A stretch of 12,655 nt of DNA. Origin: Actinomycetota bacterium (lineage in GTDB: Bacteria; Actinomycetota; Actinomycetes; Nanopelagicales; Nanopelagicaceae). The notes beneath the pieces were generated by a model that worked only from the letters and a program-made list of their open reading frames with translations, did no database searches and had not been told where the DNA came from. The DNA lies in the NCBI GenBank assembly GCA_026392775.1, contig JAPLBK010000033.1, forward strand, positions 1 through 12,655, given 5' to 3'. Shown here in pieces: positions 1-9,149 of this stretch. Made by a program: the position numbers and the translations under genes. Each line of letters starts with the position of its first letter. Positions within the stretch are counted from its first letter, which is position 1.

Positions 1-482
1 GCATCTACACCAGGAAATTGATCTGGGCGTTCAACAATTTGCAGCGCAATGTCAGGATCTGCCTCTTTTGTAATTGGAATTGGTTGGTATCTAGAACCAG
101 TCCAGCAGCCTGCACGTTCGCCCACAGGTAATTCTCCACACAAGCGAGTATTTGTATACACATCCATGTAATTTAGTTTGAGAAGCTTTGCAAGGCGTTG
201 CATCACTGCCACACCTTTATCAGGCTGCTTATCAATTTCAATGCGATCGATAGTAATTGCCAAACCCACCTTATTCAGGGCTAATGGAACCCCAGAAGAA
301 TCAACAATTAATCCACGATTAGCTGGCGCTACAACATCGCGGCTTTGAATACTAAGGGCCGCATCACGGTATTTAGGTCCTGCCGCGATCTGCAGATAAA
401 ACAGACGCCCTAGAAGGGATAACAGTAATGAAACAATAAGAATCTGGACAACAAGCAAACTTAAGCGTGAGCGCTGGTTCAT
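1..482 (-). CDS. mrdA: Penicillin-binding protein 2 (elongasome transpeptidase), N-terminal part only
   Basis: This is the first 160 codons of a class B penicillin-binding protein; the gene continues past the left edge. Family role: transpeptidase that cross-links new peptidoglycan during elongation with RodA and MreBCD, acting on the outer face of the membrane. Seen here: a short basic N-terminus (MNQRSR), one membrane anchor at about residues 8-30, then the pedestal-domain signature APANRGLIVDSSG at about 52-64, and a later PGV motif near 157-159. Both are typical of PBP2/PBP3 N-terminal regions. The SxxK, SxN and KTG catalytic motifs would lie outside the window, so activity cannot be judged. 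The ATG at 482-480 overlaps the mreD stop as ATGA, so translation is probably coupled to mreD. Two cysteines (about 115 and 126) lie in an inserted loop. PBP2 rather than PBP3 is chosen because of the mreBCD context. Confidence 0.9.
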   Translation of the reverse strand, partial: MNQRSRLSLLVVQILIVSLLLSLLGRLFYLQIAAGPKYRDAALSIQSRDVVAPANRGLIVDSSGVPLALNKVGLAITIDRIEIDKQPDKGVAVMQRLAKLLKLNYMDVYTNTRLCGELPVGERAGCWTGSRYQPIPITKEADPDIALQIVERPDQFPGVD

Positions 483-1000
483 AACACTGTTCGCGTTTCA
501 AAGACAAAATTGTGCATAAATGAAAATACTGGCAGCACGATAGGGGTAATAACTAGAGTCCACAGTGAGTTACCAAGCAAAGTGAGAAGGATTTGCGCAA
601 AACCTCCTGTTGCAACACCCAACAATGCACTGCTTGCAAGGAAAAGTAGTCCAGTAATTAGGTTGGCAACAACTACGAAGAAAACAACACCAATTGGGTT
701 TCCATTGATATTGCCATCACCGTAACCCAGGTATGAGACCCCATAACAAACAATAATCATGATCAGAGTCCATTGACCCACAGGACCACCTGCACTTTGT
801 GACATATCCATCAATATTCCTGCACCAAAACCTGTGAGCGCTGCAATCTCTGGTGTGCTAATTACTGCCCAAATAAGTGCGAAGATTGCAAAAAGTGAGA
901 ATCCCCCACCCGGTAGTTTGAATTGATTGAGTACTGCTTCTTGAAAAAGGAAGATGAATAGAAATATTGGCGCAGAAAGTGAAATCTGACGGGTCAGCAT
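479..1000 (-). CDS. mreD: Rod shape-determining protein MreD
   Basis: Polytopic membrane protein of 173 aa, a normal length for MreD, which links MreC, RodA and PBP2 in the elongasome at the cytoplasmic membrane. The sequence is strongly hydrophobic, with about five membrane segments (about residues 8-24, 33-52, 77-92, 104-124 and 140-160). The family's glycine-rich stretch GFGAGILMD is at 57-65. It begins 6 nt after the mreC stop, and I see no good Shine-Dalgarno site in front of its ATG, so translation probably depends on mreC. Its TGA overlaps the mrdA start. MreD sequences diverge strongly, so position between mreC and mrdA is as important for the call as the sequence. Confidence 0.9.
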   Translation of the reverse strand: MLTRQISLSAPIFLFIFLFQEAVLNQFKLPGGGFSLFAIFALIWAVISTPEIAALTGFGAGILMDMSQSAGGPVGQWTLIMIIVCYGVSYLGYGDGNINGNPIGVVFFVVVANLITGLLFLASSALLGVATGGFAQILLTLLGNSLWTLVITPIVLPVFSFMHNFVFETRTVL

Positions 1001-1006
1001 CTGTAA

Positions 1007-1930
1007 CTACTTTGTTGGAGACGGTGATGGTGTTACATAAACCGTGACCGTTGGAATGGGAGTTGGGGTTGGCTTAGTTGGAACAAGTGCATCACCGGGA
1101 TTAGAAGGTGAAGCAGCAACAACAACTGCCAGAACACCAAGTCCACCAAAATTTGTGTAGTAGCGAACTGTGGCGTTTTGAGCGATTTCCCCTGCAGAGT
1201 TATCAACGGCAGTCACATAACCAACTGGAACTCCAGGTACAAAGGGGCGATTTGCCACACTTCCACGGGCTAGTAATACATCGCCCACTTTTACTATTGT
1301 TAAATTATCAAGTAATTGCAGTGAACCAGAGCGTGAACCTCGCCCAGTTAAAATGCCTATTTGTTGGGTTCCTGCAATACGAACACCGATTTTAAAGGCT
1401 GGATCAGAGGCAAGCATTACCAAGGCACTCGTTGGATAAACTTCTTTCACAACTCCAGCAATCCCACTTTGTGAAAGCACAGTCATATTTTTCTTGATAC
1501 CAGCATTTGAACCACTATCGATGGTGACTGCTTGGGAAAAAGATTGGCTAGAGCCTTGGCTGATAACTTTTGCATTAACGACTTTATATCCAGCAGTGCC
1601 TGCTAAATCCAAAATCGATTCAAGCTGCTTGAGCTGAGCATCAGCGTTTTTACGATTGAGTAAATCTGTCTTTAGTTTGGCATTATCTGCACGCAACTTT
1701 TCAATTTGATTGCGTGTGCGGCCTAAGTGCGTAATGTCAGTAACGAAGTTCTTCACTGGCGTGATAATGAAGTTTCCAGCCTTTTGGAAAGGTGAAAGGA
1801 TTGTCTGAGTACCTTGCCGGGCACCATCTAGAACTGCAACTCCACGTAAATCCAAAGTAATCAGAAATAGTGCAGTAACGATTAAAATGATTAAGAGAAG
1901 ACGGGTACGACCTTCTCCGCCGTAACGCAT
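1007..1930 (-). CDS. mreC: Rod shape-determining protein MreC
   Basis: 307-aa bitopic protein that scaffolds the elongasome outside the membrane, connecting MreB/MreD to the synthetic enzymes. It shows a short basic N-terminus, a single membrane helix at about residues 11-28, a heptad-like helical region at about 70-108 (probable dimerising coiled coil), and then the MreC beta domain. The characteristic stretch AVTIDSGSNAGI is at 134-145. After about residue 270 comes a Pro/Thr/Ser-rich tail (KPTPTPIPTVTVYVTPSPS is part of it), which is low-complexity and probably disordered. It starts 12 nt after the mreB stop with only a weak purine stretch (GAGAAG) directly before the ATG. Length is usual for the family. 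Confidence 0.95.
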   Translation of the reverse strand: MRYGGEGRTRLLLIILIVTALFLITLDLRGVAVLDGARQGTQTILSPFQKAGNFIITPVKNFVTDITHLGRTRNQIEKLRADNAKLKTDLLNRKNADAQLKQLESILDLAGTAGYKVVNAKVISQGSSQSFSQAVTIDSGSNAGIKKNMTVLSQSGIAGVVKEVYPTSALVMLASDPAFKIGVRIAGTQQIGILTGRGSRSGSLQLLDNLTIVKVGDVLLARGSVANRPFVPGVPVGYVTAVDNSAGEIAQNATVRYYTNFGGLGVLAVVVAASPSNPGDALVPTKPTPTPIPTVTVYVTPSPSPTK

Positions 1931-1942
1931 CTTCTCATTAAC

Positions 1943-2980
1943 CTATCGACGAGGTTCGGAGATTAAGACCTTCTCTAAAGCCTCAAACTCTTCGATACAT
2001 TTTCCAGAGCCTTCAACCACTGCATCCAATGGACGCTCAGCGATGTGAATAGGCATTCCAGTTTCTTTACGAAGACGCTCATCAAGACCCTTGAGCAGTG
2101 CACCGCCACCTGTAAGAACAATTCCACGATCCATCAAATCTGATGCAAGCTCTGGAGGAGTCTTATCGAGTGTGCTCTTAACTGCATTAACAATTGCATT
2201 GACTGGTTCTTCAAGTGCTTTGCGAATCTCTGCAGCAGAGACAACGATTGTCTTTGGCAATCCTGTTGCTAAGTCGCGACCGCGAATTTCAGCATCGTTT
2301 TCACCAGCTAATGGATAAGCAGAACCGATAGCCATCTTGATTTCCTCTGCTGTGCGCTCTCCCAAAAGCAGTGAGAATTCACGCTTAACCCAGTTAATAA
2401 TCGATTGATCAAGCTCATCTCCGCCTACGCGAATTGAAAGTGAACACACAATTCCGCCCAGTGAGATAACTGCAACCTCAGTGGTACCGCCACCAATGTC
2501 TACAACCATGTTTCCTGTTGGTTCGTGAATTGGTAGCCCAGCACCAATGGCTGCTGCCATTGGCTCCTCAATAATGTAAACCTTACGGGCACCAGCTGCA
2601 TATGCAGCATCCTTTACTGCGCGCTGTTCAACACCAGTAATGCCTGATGGAACGCACACCACAATACGAGGCTTAGCTAAGTAACGGCGACGGTGCACCT
2701 TTTGGATAAAGTAACGCAGCATGCGCTCAGTTGTCTCAAAGTCTGCAATCACACCATCTTTTAGTGGGCGAATGGCGACGATATTTCCTGGAGTACGGCC
2801 AATCATCTTCTTGGCCTCAAGACCAACGGCTAAAATCCCACCAGTATCTTGATTGACGGCAACAACAGATGGCTCATTCAAAACAATTCCACGTCCGCGA
2901 ACGTAAACAAGGGTGTTTGCAGTTCCAAGGTCAACGGCCATATCACGACCGATGAAAGACATTCTGCTCTGTGCACTCAT
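1943..2980 (-). CDS. mreB: Actin-like cell-shape protein MreB
   Basis: 345-aa bacterial actin homologue that polymerises under the membrane and positions lateral wall synthesis. All nucleotide-binding motifs are visible: phosphate-1 DLGTANT at 17-23, phosphate-2 [11 protein letters not shown] at 161-171, adenosine motif [10 protein letters not shown] at 290-299, and the [10 protein letters not shown] segment at 137-146 that carries the catalytic glutamate region. A hydrophobic patch near the N-terminus (MSFIG) may touch the membrane. The start at 2980 is supported by AAGGAG nine bases upstream (2995-2990); an internal Met at residue 7 is an alternative. It follows ndk by 17 bp and leads the mreBCD-mrdA group. 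Full length with no missing motif. Confidence 0.98.
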   Translation of the reverse strand: MSAQSRMSFIGRDMAVDLGTANTLVYVRGRGIVLNEPSVVAVNQDTGGILAVGLEAKKMIGRTPGNIVAIRPLKDGVIADFETTERMLRYFIQKVHRRRYLAKPRIVVCVPSGITGVEQRAVKDAAYAAGARKVYIIEEPMAAAIGAGLPIHEPTGNMVVDIGGGTTEVAVISLGGIVCSLSIRVGGDELDQSIINWVKREFSLLLGERTAEEIKMAIGSAYPLAGENDAEIRGRDLATGLPKTIVVSAAEIRKALEEPVNAIVNAVKSTLDKTPPELASDLMDRGIVLTGGGALLKGLDERLRKETGMPIHIAERPLDAVVEGSGKCIEEFEALEKVLISEPRR

Positions 2981-2989
2981 ACTTTTGTA

Positions 2990-2995
2990 CTCCTT
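2990..2995 (-). promoter_or_regulatory. Shine-Dalgarno site of mreB
   Basis: AAGGAG read on the minus strand, nine bases before the mreB ATG, just upstream of the ndk stop-to-mreB junction. It fixes the start at 2980 over the internal Met at residue 7 and gives mreB its own efficient initiation within the operon. Confidence 0.7.
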
Positions 2996-2997
2996 GA

Positions 2998-3417
2998 TTA
3001 TCTAGGGAAGAAAATTTGAATCTCGCGCGCAGCTGATTCAGGTGAATCTGAGCCGTGCACAATATTCTGAACTACTTTGGTGCCTTGATCGCCAGCTAAG
3101 TCACCACGGATTGTTCCGGGTGCTGCAACTGTTGGATCAGTAACTCCAGCTAAGGAACGAAATCCCTCGATTACACGATTACCTGAAGCAACCATTGCAA
3201 CGATTGGTCCTGACATCATGAACTCAACGAGTGGCTCATAAAACGGCTTACCAATATGTTCGACATAGTGTTGTTCAAGTAATGCGCGATCAGCGTTAAG
3301 TAAACGTAACGCTTCTATGGAATATCCCTTTGTTTCAACACGAGAAATAACTTCGCCCACCAAACCACGACGGACTCCGTCTGGCTTAACCAGGATTAGG
3401 GTTTTCTCAGTACTCAC
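2998..3417 (-). CDS. ndk: Nucleoside diphosphate kinase
   Basis: 139-aa enzyme that transfers the gamma phosphate of ATP to other (d)NDPs through a phosphohistidine; cytosolic, balances nucleotide pools. The active-site signature NIVHGSDS is complete, with the catalytic histidine at residue 121. The N-terminal [10 protein letters not shown] strand (6-15) and the GTIRGDLA segment (101-108) are standard. Length fits the bacterial family (about 135-145). The start is GTG at 3417, the only start that keeps the conserved [12 protein letters not shown]-terminus. Its purine stretch AGGCGG lies directly against the GTG, an unusually short spacing, and is part of a small inverted repeat (see findings). 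It sits between DUF4233 and mreB, as in other actinobacteria. Confidence 0.97.
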   Translation of the reverse strand: MSTEKTLILVKPDGVRRGLVGEVISRVETKGYSIEALRLLNADRALLEQHYVEHIGKPFYEPLVEFMMSGPIVAMVASGNRVIEGFRSLAGVTDPTVAAPGTIRGDLAGDQGTKVVQNIVHGSDSPESAAREIQIFFPR

Positions 3418-3429
3418 CCGCCTAGTCTA

Positions 3430-3765
3430 TTAGGCCTTTTCCTCTGCCTGTGCCACCAGAGTCGCACGCGCAGCTTCTCCCTTGCGGCCCACAATGATGG
3501 CTGCGGCCCATAGTCCTAGGAAAATCACCCCAATGATAAAAAAGGATGGGACGAAAAAGCCGAAACTGATCATGAAAATCTGCAAAACCGAGCCGATATA
3601 TAAACCGGAACGTCGCTTGAGAATGCCGGCGTTTAGAAAGAGAAGAAGCGAAATTACTGAGCCATAGATTAAGGCCGACGTCGGTTGATCTTTAGTTGCA
3701 AGCAAAATCGCAAAACCTAAACTCAAGCTCTCCATGACAAGAACAGTTGCTCCTAAAACTTTCAT
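3430..3765 (-). CDS. DUF4233-family integral membrane protein
   Basis: 111-aa protein with about four membrane helices (about residues 3-22, 31-49, 55-72 and 74-92) and a charged Ala/Glu-rich cytosolic tail. It has the size and hydropathy of the actinobacterial DUF4233 family, whose members lie directly after folC and before ndk (for example Rv2446c in M. tuberculosis, from memory). Function is unknown; I see no catalytic motif. Its ATG overlaps the folC stop as ATGA (3762-3765), so it is translationally coupled to folC. Its stop is 12 nt before ndk. The call rests on gene position plus topology, since sequence conservation could not be checked here. Confidence 0.8.
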   Translation of the reverse strand: MKVLGATVLVMESLSLGFAILLATKDQPTSALIYGSVISLLLFLNAGILKRRSGLYIGSVLQIFMISFGFFVPSFFIIGVIFLGLWAAAIIVGRKGEAARATLVAQAEEKA

Positions 3766-5108
3766 TTGGCAAACTTCTTTCTCATATAGGTTCTGGATTC
3801 TCCCACTGTAACAACCGAGCCCGTCACAATAATCCCAACAGTGTCTTCACTCAACGGTCTATTAGCATCCCCCACGGCCCGATCAAGGGCTAAGTATAAA
3901 TCTTTGACTTCAAAGGCACGATCATTGCCAAAAACTCTAGTTGCTAGCTTCTCTAAATCCGAAGATGACATGGCCCTCGATGAAGAACTTTGAGTCACGA
4001 TGACATGATCAACAACTGGCTCTAGCTCTTGCAATATTCCAAGGGCGTCTTTATCGCCAAATACACCCACAACGGCCACAATCTCATCAAAGTTAAATTC
4101 GCTCTTAAGCGTCTGGGCTAGGGCTTTAGCACCATGGGGATTGTGTGCGGCATCTAAAATCACTGTCGGATCACGGTGTACAACCTCACAACGACCAGGT
4201 GAAGTCACTGCAGCAAAACCTGCACGCACCGCTTCAATATCTAGGGGTTGATCACCAAAGAAGGCTTCAACGGCAACTAAGGCACTTGCAGCGTTTGCTG
4301 CTTGGTGCTTGCCATGTAGTGGCAGAAAGATTTCATCGTATGTATCGTGCAAACCTTGAATAGTTAAGAGCTGTCCTCCAACTGCAATGGCTCTTGAGGC
4401 AACGGAATACTCAACTCCTTCTCGCACAACATCTGCGCCAACCTCTGCAGCTTTTCTGATTAACTCTTTAGCTGCCTCTGGCTCCTGTTGAGCTAAGACT
4501 ATAAAGCCACCTTCTTTAATGATCCCAGCCTTAGTTGCAGCGATTTCATGGAGCGTATTTCCTAGATATTCCATGTGATCAAGGCCAATTGGCATAATTA
4601 CTGAGACATCAGCATCAACAACATTGGTTGCATCCCACTGCCCACCCATGCCAACTTCAATAACACCAACATCTACAGGGTGCTCAGCAAAGGCAACAAA
4701 GCCAAGTGCTGTAATAGCTTCAAAGAAAGAGATGGGATGTTCAAACTTTTCATCCATCAAATCTAAATAAGCAGCAATATCGTTATAAGCAAAGATTAAA
4801 TCTTTGGGATCAATAGGTTCGCCATTAATAGCAATGCGCTCACGATAGGTTTCAAGATGTGGACTAGTAAAGCGACCAGTGCGCAAACCATGGGCAAAGA
4901 GCAAAGAATCAATCATTCTTGTTGTGGTGGTCTTTCCATTTGTCCCACCCACATGAATTGTTGGATAGGTCAGTTGCGGGGAACCTAAAATATCCATGAG
5001 GGCCGCGATGCGCTCCGTTGTTGGATCAATTCTAACTTCTGGCCAGCGCGCTAGTAGCGCTTGCTCAATAGCGTCAACACGCTCTTGATCATCAGGAGAA
5101 ATAATCAT
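3762..5108 (-). CDS. folC: Bifunctional folylpolyglutamate synthase / dihydrofolate synthase
   Basis: 448-aa ATP-dependent Mur-ligase-fold enzyme that adds glutamate to dihydropteroate and/or extends the polyglutamate tail of folates in the cytosol. Motifs seen: P-loop [10 protein letters not shown] at 54-63; [12 protein letters not shown] at 81-92, the folate-binding/loop region of Fol[13 protein letters not shown] and [10 protein letters not shown] in the central domain; and [10 protein letters not shown] in the C-terminal domain. Together these are diagnostic for FolC against MurC-F. Its ATG overlaps the valS stop (5105-5108, ATGA) and its stop overlaps the next gene, so valS-folC-DUF4233 form a coupled trio without room for separate promoters. 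Whether both activities are present cannot be told from sequence alone. Confidence 0.96.
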   Translation of the reverse strand: MIISPDDQERVDAIEQALLARWPEVRIDPTTERIAALMDILGSPQLTYPTIHVGGTNGKTTTTRMIDSLLFAHGLRTGRFTSPHLETYRERIAINGEPIDPKDLIFAYNDIAAYLDLMDEKFEHPISFFEAITALGFVAFAEHPVDVGVIEVGMGGQWDATNVVDADVSVIMPIGLDHMEYLGNTLHEIAATKAGIIKEGGFIVLAQQEPEAAKELIRKAAEVGADVVREGVEYSVASRAIAVGGQLLTIQGLHDTYDEIFLPLHGKHQAANAASALVAVEAFFGDQPLDIEAVRAGFAAVTSPGRCEVVHRDPTVILDAAHNPHGAKALAQTLKSEFNFDEIVAVVGVFGDKDALGILQELEPVVDHVIVTQSSSSRAMSSSDLEKLATRVFGNDRAFEVKDLYLALDRAVGDANRPLSEDTVGIIVTGSVVTVGESRTYMRKKFAK

Positions 5109-7681
5109 GCTTTGGGGAGCGCACCAAGCTGGGAAGTGATTCGTTCGATGTCAGAACTAGTTTTAGCAAGACGTTCACGGATTTCAACAACAACCTCTTC
5201 TGGTGCCTTAGCCATGAAACCATCATTGTTGAGTTTAACTTCGGCAGTTTGCTTATCCTTTATCGCTACAGCTAAATCTTTCTCTAAGCGTGCGCGCTCG
5301 GCATCAACATCAATAGAGCCAGTTAAGTCAAACTCCACTTTAATTGAACCTATTTCAACCTTTGCACTTGGCACAATCTCACCTAGCTCAAGACGCAAAA
5401 CAAAGGCCATAGCACTTGCATAATCTGCGATTGCACCCTTGGCCACAAATCTGGCAGGAATCTTGAGCGAAGTCTTAATTCCTTGATCATTTCTAAACCT
5501 ACGAACATCGGTAATAATCTCTTGCATCTGCGTAACTAGCTTCTCTGAATCTTTATCAACGTGTGCGGAATCTGCCACAGGCCAGGAAGCAATAACGAGA
5601 GACTCAGCCCCAGTTAATGTCGTCCATAGTTGCTCAGTAATAAATGGCATTACTGGGTGCAAAAGGCGCAAGAGTTGATCAAGAACATGGCCGAGAACGC
5701 GCTTGGTCTTAGCTGAATTATCTCCAGCAAAGGTTTCCTTAGAGAGCTCTAAGTACCAGTCACAAAGATCATCCCAAGCAAAGTGATACAAAATCTCACA
5801 TGCACGAGCAAACTCATATTTTTCAAGTAGAGAATCAACTTCAGAGATTGTTTCTGACAAACGGCTAAGAATCCACTTATCAATAGCGTTCAGTGAATCG
5901 ACAGCTGGAAGCTCTCCCGCAACAGTTGCTCCATTCATCATGGCAAAGCGTGTGGCGTTCCAGAGTTTGGTAGCAAAGTTGCGTGAGCCACCAATCCAAT
6001 CTTCAGCAAGTGCTTGATCTGTGCCTGGGTTAGCACCACGGGCCAATGTAAAGCGCAGAGCATCTGCGCCGTATTTATCCATAAACTCAATGGGATCAAT
6101 AACATTTCCACGGCTCTTTGACATCTTTTTGCCGAATTGATCGCGCACTAAACCATGCAGCATGATTGTTTTAAATGGTGGAACACCATCCATCGCAAAA
6201 GTACTCATCATCATCATGCGCACTACCCAGAAGAACAAAATGTCATAGCCAGTTACTAGAACTGAAGTGGGATAGAACTTAGCTAAATCAGCGCTCTTTT
6301 CTGGCCAACCAAATGTTGAAAAAGCCCATTGTCCGGAAGAGAACCAGGTATCTAAAACATCTGGATCTTGCGTGTAACCGGCAGGTGCTGATTCACCTGG
6401 ACCAACAACTACAACTTCATCATCTGGTCCATACCAAACAGGAATGCGGTGACCCCACCATAACTGGCGAGAAATACACCAGTCATGCATGTTATCTACC
6501 CAATCAAAATAACGTGGCTCTAACTCTTTAGGTTCAATTGTTACCAAACCTTTGCGCACAGCATCAGCTGAAGCTTTGGCAAGTGGTGCAACCTTTACAA
6601 ACCACTGCTTAGATAAACGGGGTTCAATAGTTATCTCACAGCGTGAGCAGTGCCCCACTGCGTGAATGTATGGTCGCTTTTCAGCAACGATGCGTCCCAT
6701 GGAGCGTAGTTTTTCAACCACAGCCACACGTGCTTCAAAGCGATCCATGCCATCAAACTCTGTGCCAGTGCCATCCATGACACCGTGCTCATTCATGATC
6801 ACAACGAATGGAACGTTATGGCGAACGGCCATCTCAAAGTCATTGGGATCATGGGCTGCAGTTACTTTCACTGCGCCCGTTCCAAAATCAGGATCAACTA
6901 ACTCATCGGCAATGATTGGAATCATGCGGTTAACAAGTGGGAGCAACACTGATGTGCCAACCATGTGCTTATAGCGTGGATCATCTGGGTGCACGGCAAC
7001 TGCGCCATCACCCATCATCGTCTCTGGACGAGTTGTTGCAACGGTGATGCTTTGTTCGCCTTCACCATAACGTACTGAAACAAACTCACCTGAATCATCC
7101 TGGTGTTCAACTTCAATATCTGAAAGAGCAGTTAAGCAACGAGGACACCAGTTAATGATTCGCTCTGCGCGATAAATCAAGCCCGCATCATGCATCTTCT
7201 TAAATAAAGTGAGTACAGAGTTAGACATCGCTTCATCCATTGTGAAGCGCTCACGTGACCAATCAACTGATGAACCAAGGCGCTTCATCTGCTCAAGGAT
7301 TGCACCGCCCGATTCAGCCTTCCACTCCCAAACTTTCTTAACAAACTCTTCGCGCCCTAAATCATGACGAGATTTGCCATCTGTAGCTAACTGCTTTTCA
7401 ACAACGTTTTGTGTTGCAATCCCTGCATGGTCCATTCCAGGAAGCCATAAAACTTCAAAACCTTTCATGCGCTTCATGCGAGATAAACAATCTTGAAGTG
7501 TTTGATCGAGTGCGTGACCAATATGTAAAACACCTGTCACATTCGGCGGTGGCAAAACAATTGAGAAAGCAGGTTTGCTAGATGATGCCTCTGCCGTGAA
7601 GTAACCAGCACTGACCCACTTTTGATACAGGGTTGCTTCGATATCAGCTGGTGAAAAACTGGAAGCTAGGTCGCCGGACAT
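5105..7681 (-). CDS. valS: Valyl-tRNA synthetase
   Basis: 858-aa class I aminoacyl-tRNA synthetase that charges tRNA-Val and edits mischarged threonine. Domain order is complete: Rossmann start with [13 protein letters not shown] (HIGH at 53-56), paired zinc-type motifs CPRC (179-182) and CSRC (345-348), editing-domain segment [12 protein letters not shown] at about 214-225, KMSKS at 519-523, an anticodon-binding helical domain, and a C-terminal charged coiled coil (about 790-855) typical of ValRS. Length is normal. The ATG at 7681 gives a sensible short N-terminus before the conserved region. No Shine-Dalgarno site precedes it; only 15 bp separate it from the clpX stop, and these contain a TAGACT hexamer (see findings). 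Confidence 0.98.
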   Translation of the reverse strand: MSGDLASSFSPADIEATLYQKWVSAGYFTAEASSSKPAFSIVLPPPNVTGVLHIGHALDQTLQDCLSRMKRMKGFEVLWLPGMDHAGIATQNVVEKQLATDGKSRHDLGREEFVKKVWEWKAESGGAILEQMKRLGSSVDWSRERFTMDEAMSNSVLTLFKKMHDAGLIYRAERIINWCPRCLTALSDIEVEHQDDSGEFVSVRYGEGEQSITVATTRPETMMGDGAVAVHPDDPRYKHMVGTSVLLPLVNRMIPIIADELVDPDFGTGAVKVTAAHDPNDFEMAVRHNVPFVVIMNEHGVMDGTGTEFDGMDRFEARVAVVEKLRSMGRIVAEKRPYIHAVGHCSRCEITIEPRLSKQWFVKVAPLAKASADAVRKGLVTIEPKELEPRYFDWVDNMHDWCISRQLWWGHRIPVWYGPDDEVVVVGPGESAPAGYTQDPDVLDTWFSSGQWAFSTFGWPEKSADLAKFYPTSVLVTGYDILFFWVVRMMMMSTFAMDGVPPFKTIMLHGLVRDQFGKKMSKSRGNVIDPIEFMDKYGADALRFTLARGANPGTDQALAEDWIGGSRNFATKLWNATRFAMMNGATVAGELPAVDSLNAIDKWILSRLSETISEVDSLLEKYEFARACEILYHFAWDDLCDWYLELSKETFAGDNSAKTKRVLGHVLDQLLRLLHPVMPFITEQLWTTLTGAESLVIASWPVADSAHVDKDSEKLVTQMQEIITDVRRFRNDQGIKTSLKIPARFVAKGAIADYASAMAFVLRLELGEIVPSAKVEIGSIKVEFDLTGSIDVDAERARLEKDLAVAIKDKQTAEVKLNNDGFMAKAPEEVVVEIRERLAKTSSDIERITSQLGALPKA

Positions 7682-7688
7682 AAGGAGC

Positions 7689-7694
7689 AGTCTA
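7689..7694 (-). promoter_or_regulatory. Possible -10 element for a leaderless valS transcript
   Basis: TAGACT on the minus strand lies in the 15-bp clpX-valS gap, with seven bases between it and the valS ATG. The TANNNT pattern and spacing would put transcription initiation on or next to the start codon, which fits the missing Shine-Dalgarno site. No convincing -35 was found. The same hexamer precedes tRNA-Pro. Inference only. Confidence 0.3.
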
Positions 7695-7696
7695 GA

Positions 7697-8983
7697 TTAC
7701 GCGCTCTTCTCCTCTTGACCTTTTACTACGCGTGAGCGCTTTGGAATATCACCAGTTCGTTTAATAAATTGCGGTTGCGCCCCATTTTTGATGCACTCTT
7801 TGTTCACAATGACTTTGGCTACATCGCCACGGCTAGGAACGTCATACATCACACTCAAAAGCGTTGATTCCATGATTGCACGAAGGCCACGAGCGCCAGT
7901 TCCACGAACCAATGCAAGATCTGCAATGGCATCTAAGGCCTCAGATTCAAATTCAAGTTCAACGTTATCTAGATCAAAGAGGCGTTGGTACTGCTTTACA
8001 AGTGCGTTCTTAGGCACGGTTAAAATCTGCATAAGCGCTTCTTTGTCTAAGTTCTCAACACTTGTGAGAACTGGCAAGCGGCCAATGAACTCCGGGATCA
8101 TTCCGAACTTCAAAAGATCCTCAGGCATAACATCAGCAAAAATATCCTTACGGTTTTTATCATTTGCATCCTGCAAAGTGGCATTAAAGCCCACGCCTGA
8201 TTTACCAACACGGCTTTCAATGATCTTCTCTAATCCAGAAAATGCGCCGCCAACAATAAAGAGAACGTTTGTTGTGTCGATTTGAATGAACTCTTGGTGT
8301 GGGTGCTTGCGACCACCTTGTGGTGGCACAGAAGCAACAGTTCCTTCAAGAATCTTTAATAACGCCTGCTGAACACCTTCACCAGAAACATCTCGAGTAA
8401 TTGAGGGATTCTCAGATTTACGAGCAACCTTATCGATTTCATCGATATAGATAATTCCAGTTTCTGCCCTCTTAACATCGTAATCAGCAGCTTGCAGGAG
8501 CTTGAGCAAAATGTTTTCAACATCTTCACCCACATAGCCAGCCTCTGTTAACGCAGTTGCATCAGCGATGGCAAAAGGGACATTGAGCATGCGTGCAAGA
8601 GTTTGCGCCATCAGAGTCTTACCACAACCAGTTGGGCCTAGAAGTAAGATATTTGATTTAGCTAATTCGACTTGATCTTCACGGTTACCACTTTGCACGC
8701 GCTTGTAATGGTTATACACCGCAACTGACAGTGACTTCTTCGCACGGTCTTGTCCGATGACATATTGATCGAGGAACTCAAAGATCTCTTGTGGCTTAGG
8801 AAGTTCTGCAAGTCCAAGGGATGATGCCTCGGATAGCTCTTCAACGATGATCTCATTACACAGTTCAATACATTCATCGCAGATATAGACGCCAGGTCCG
8901 GCAATGAGTTTTTTAACTTGCTTCTGAGTTTTTCCACAGAAGGAACACTTGAGCAAGTCACTTGTTTCACCGATTCTGGTCAT
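7697..8983 (-). CDS. clpX: ATP-dependent Clp protease ATP-binding subunit ClpX
   Basis: 428-aa AAA+ unfoldase that recognises tagged proteins and threads them into ClpP. Seen: N-terminal C4 zinc-binding domain with Cys at 13, 16, 35 and 38; Walker A GPTGCGKT at 116-123; pore loop GYVG at 149-152; Walker B IIYIDEID at 177-184; RKH loop at 225-227; a VGF tripeptide at 264-266 in the position of the ClpP-docking IGF loop; EFIGRLP with the arginine-finger region; and sensor-2 [10 protein letters not shown]. All essential parts are present and length is normal. The start at 8983 gives the usual actinobacterial N-terminus ([15 protein letters not shown]) but lacks any Shine-Dalgarno site. It lies downstream of clpP1-clpP2, its protease partners. 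Confidence 0.98.
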   Translation of the reverse strand: MTRIGETSDLLKCSFCGKTQKQVKKLIAGPGVYICDECIELCNEIIVEELSEASSLGLAELPKPQEIFEFLDQYVIGQDRAKKSLSVAVYNHYKRVQSGNREDQVELAKSNILLLGPTGCGKTLMAQTLARMLNVPFAIADATALTEAGYVGEDVENILLKLLQAADYDVKRAETGIIYIDEIDKVARKSENPSITRDVSGEGVQQALLKILEGTVASVPPQGGRKHPHQEFIQIDTTNVLFIVGGAFSGLEKIIESRVGKSGVGFNATLQDANDKNRKDIFADVMPEDLLKFGMIPEFIGRLPVLTSVENLDKEALMQILTVPKNALVKQYQRLFDLDNVELEFESEALDAIADLALVRGTGARGLRAIMESTLLSVMYDVPSRGDVAKVIVNKECIKNGAQPQFIKRTGDIPKRSRVVKGQEEKSA

Positions 8984-9149
8984 GGCTAAATTTTAGATTC
9001 TTTAGTGGTTTTATGTGGGCCCTTTTACGCTTATCTCTGTTCGCCCTGAGAATAATTAATAGCAAATGTAGTCCGACAACGAAGAAAATTAGTATTGCTA
9101 ATCCAAAAGAGACGGTATCCCTCATAAGAGCAAAGGGAGCCCGCCTCAA
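8967..9149 (-). CDS. Possible small single-pass membrane protein between clpP2 and clpX
   Basis: A 60-codon frame from TTG 9149 (52 codons from ATG 9125) sits in the 183-bp clpP2-clpX gap and overlaps the first 17 bp of clpX. The predicted protein has a clear 20-residue hydrophobic helix ([20 protein letters not shown]) followed by a strongly basic tail (RANRDKRKR), the pattern of an inner-membrane protein with the C-terminus in the cytosol. Against it: neither start has a well-spaced Shine-Dalgarno site, although GAGGCGGG lies 14 or more bases before ATG 9125; T-rich DNA also yields hydrophobic frames by chance; and the frame crosses the presumed clpX promoter. I do not recognise a family. 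If real, it could couple clpP2 and clpX translation. Confidence 0.4.
   Translation of the reverse strand: MRRAPFALMRDTVSFGLAILIFFVVGLHLLLIILRANRDKRKRAHIKPLKNLKFSHDQNR
8990..8995 (-). promoter_or_regulatory. Possible -10 element for a leaderless clpX transcript
   Basis: TAAAAT on the minus strand ends six bases before the clpX ATG, which has no Shine-Dalgarno site. This is the arrangement of leaderless promoters common in actinobacteria, with the A of ATG as the likely first transcribed base. No clear -35 is visible 16-18 bases further upstream. Inference only. Confidence 0.4.

Noticed and set aside
8662..8970. Minus-strand 102-aa frame inside clpX
   Set aside because: Entirely out of frame within the conserved ClpX coding region.
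9016..9026. GGGCCC palindrome upstream of clpX as an operator
   Set aside because: Only six symmetrical bases with flanks that do not pair; no second copy in the window region examined.
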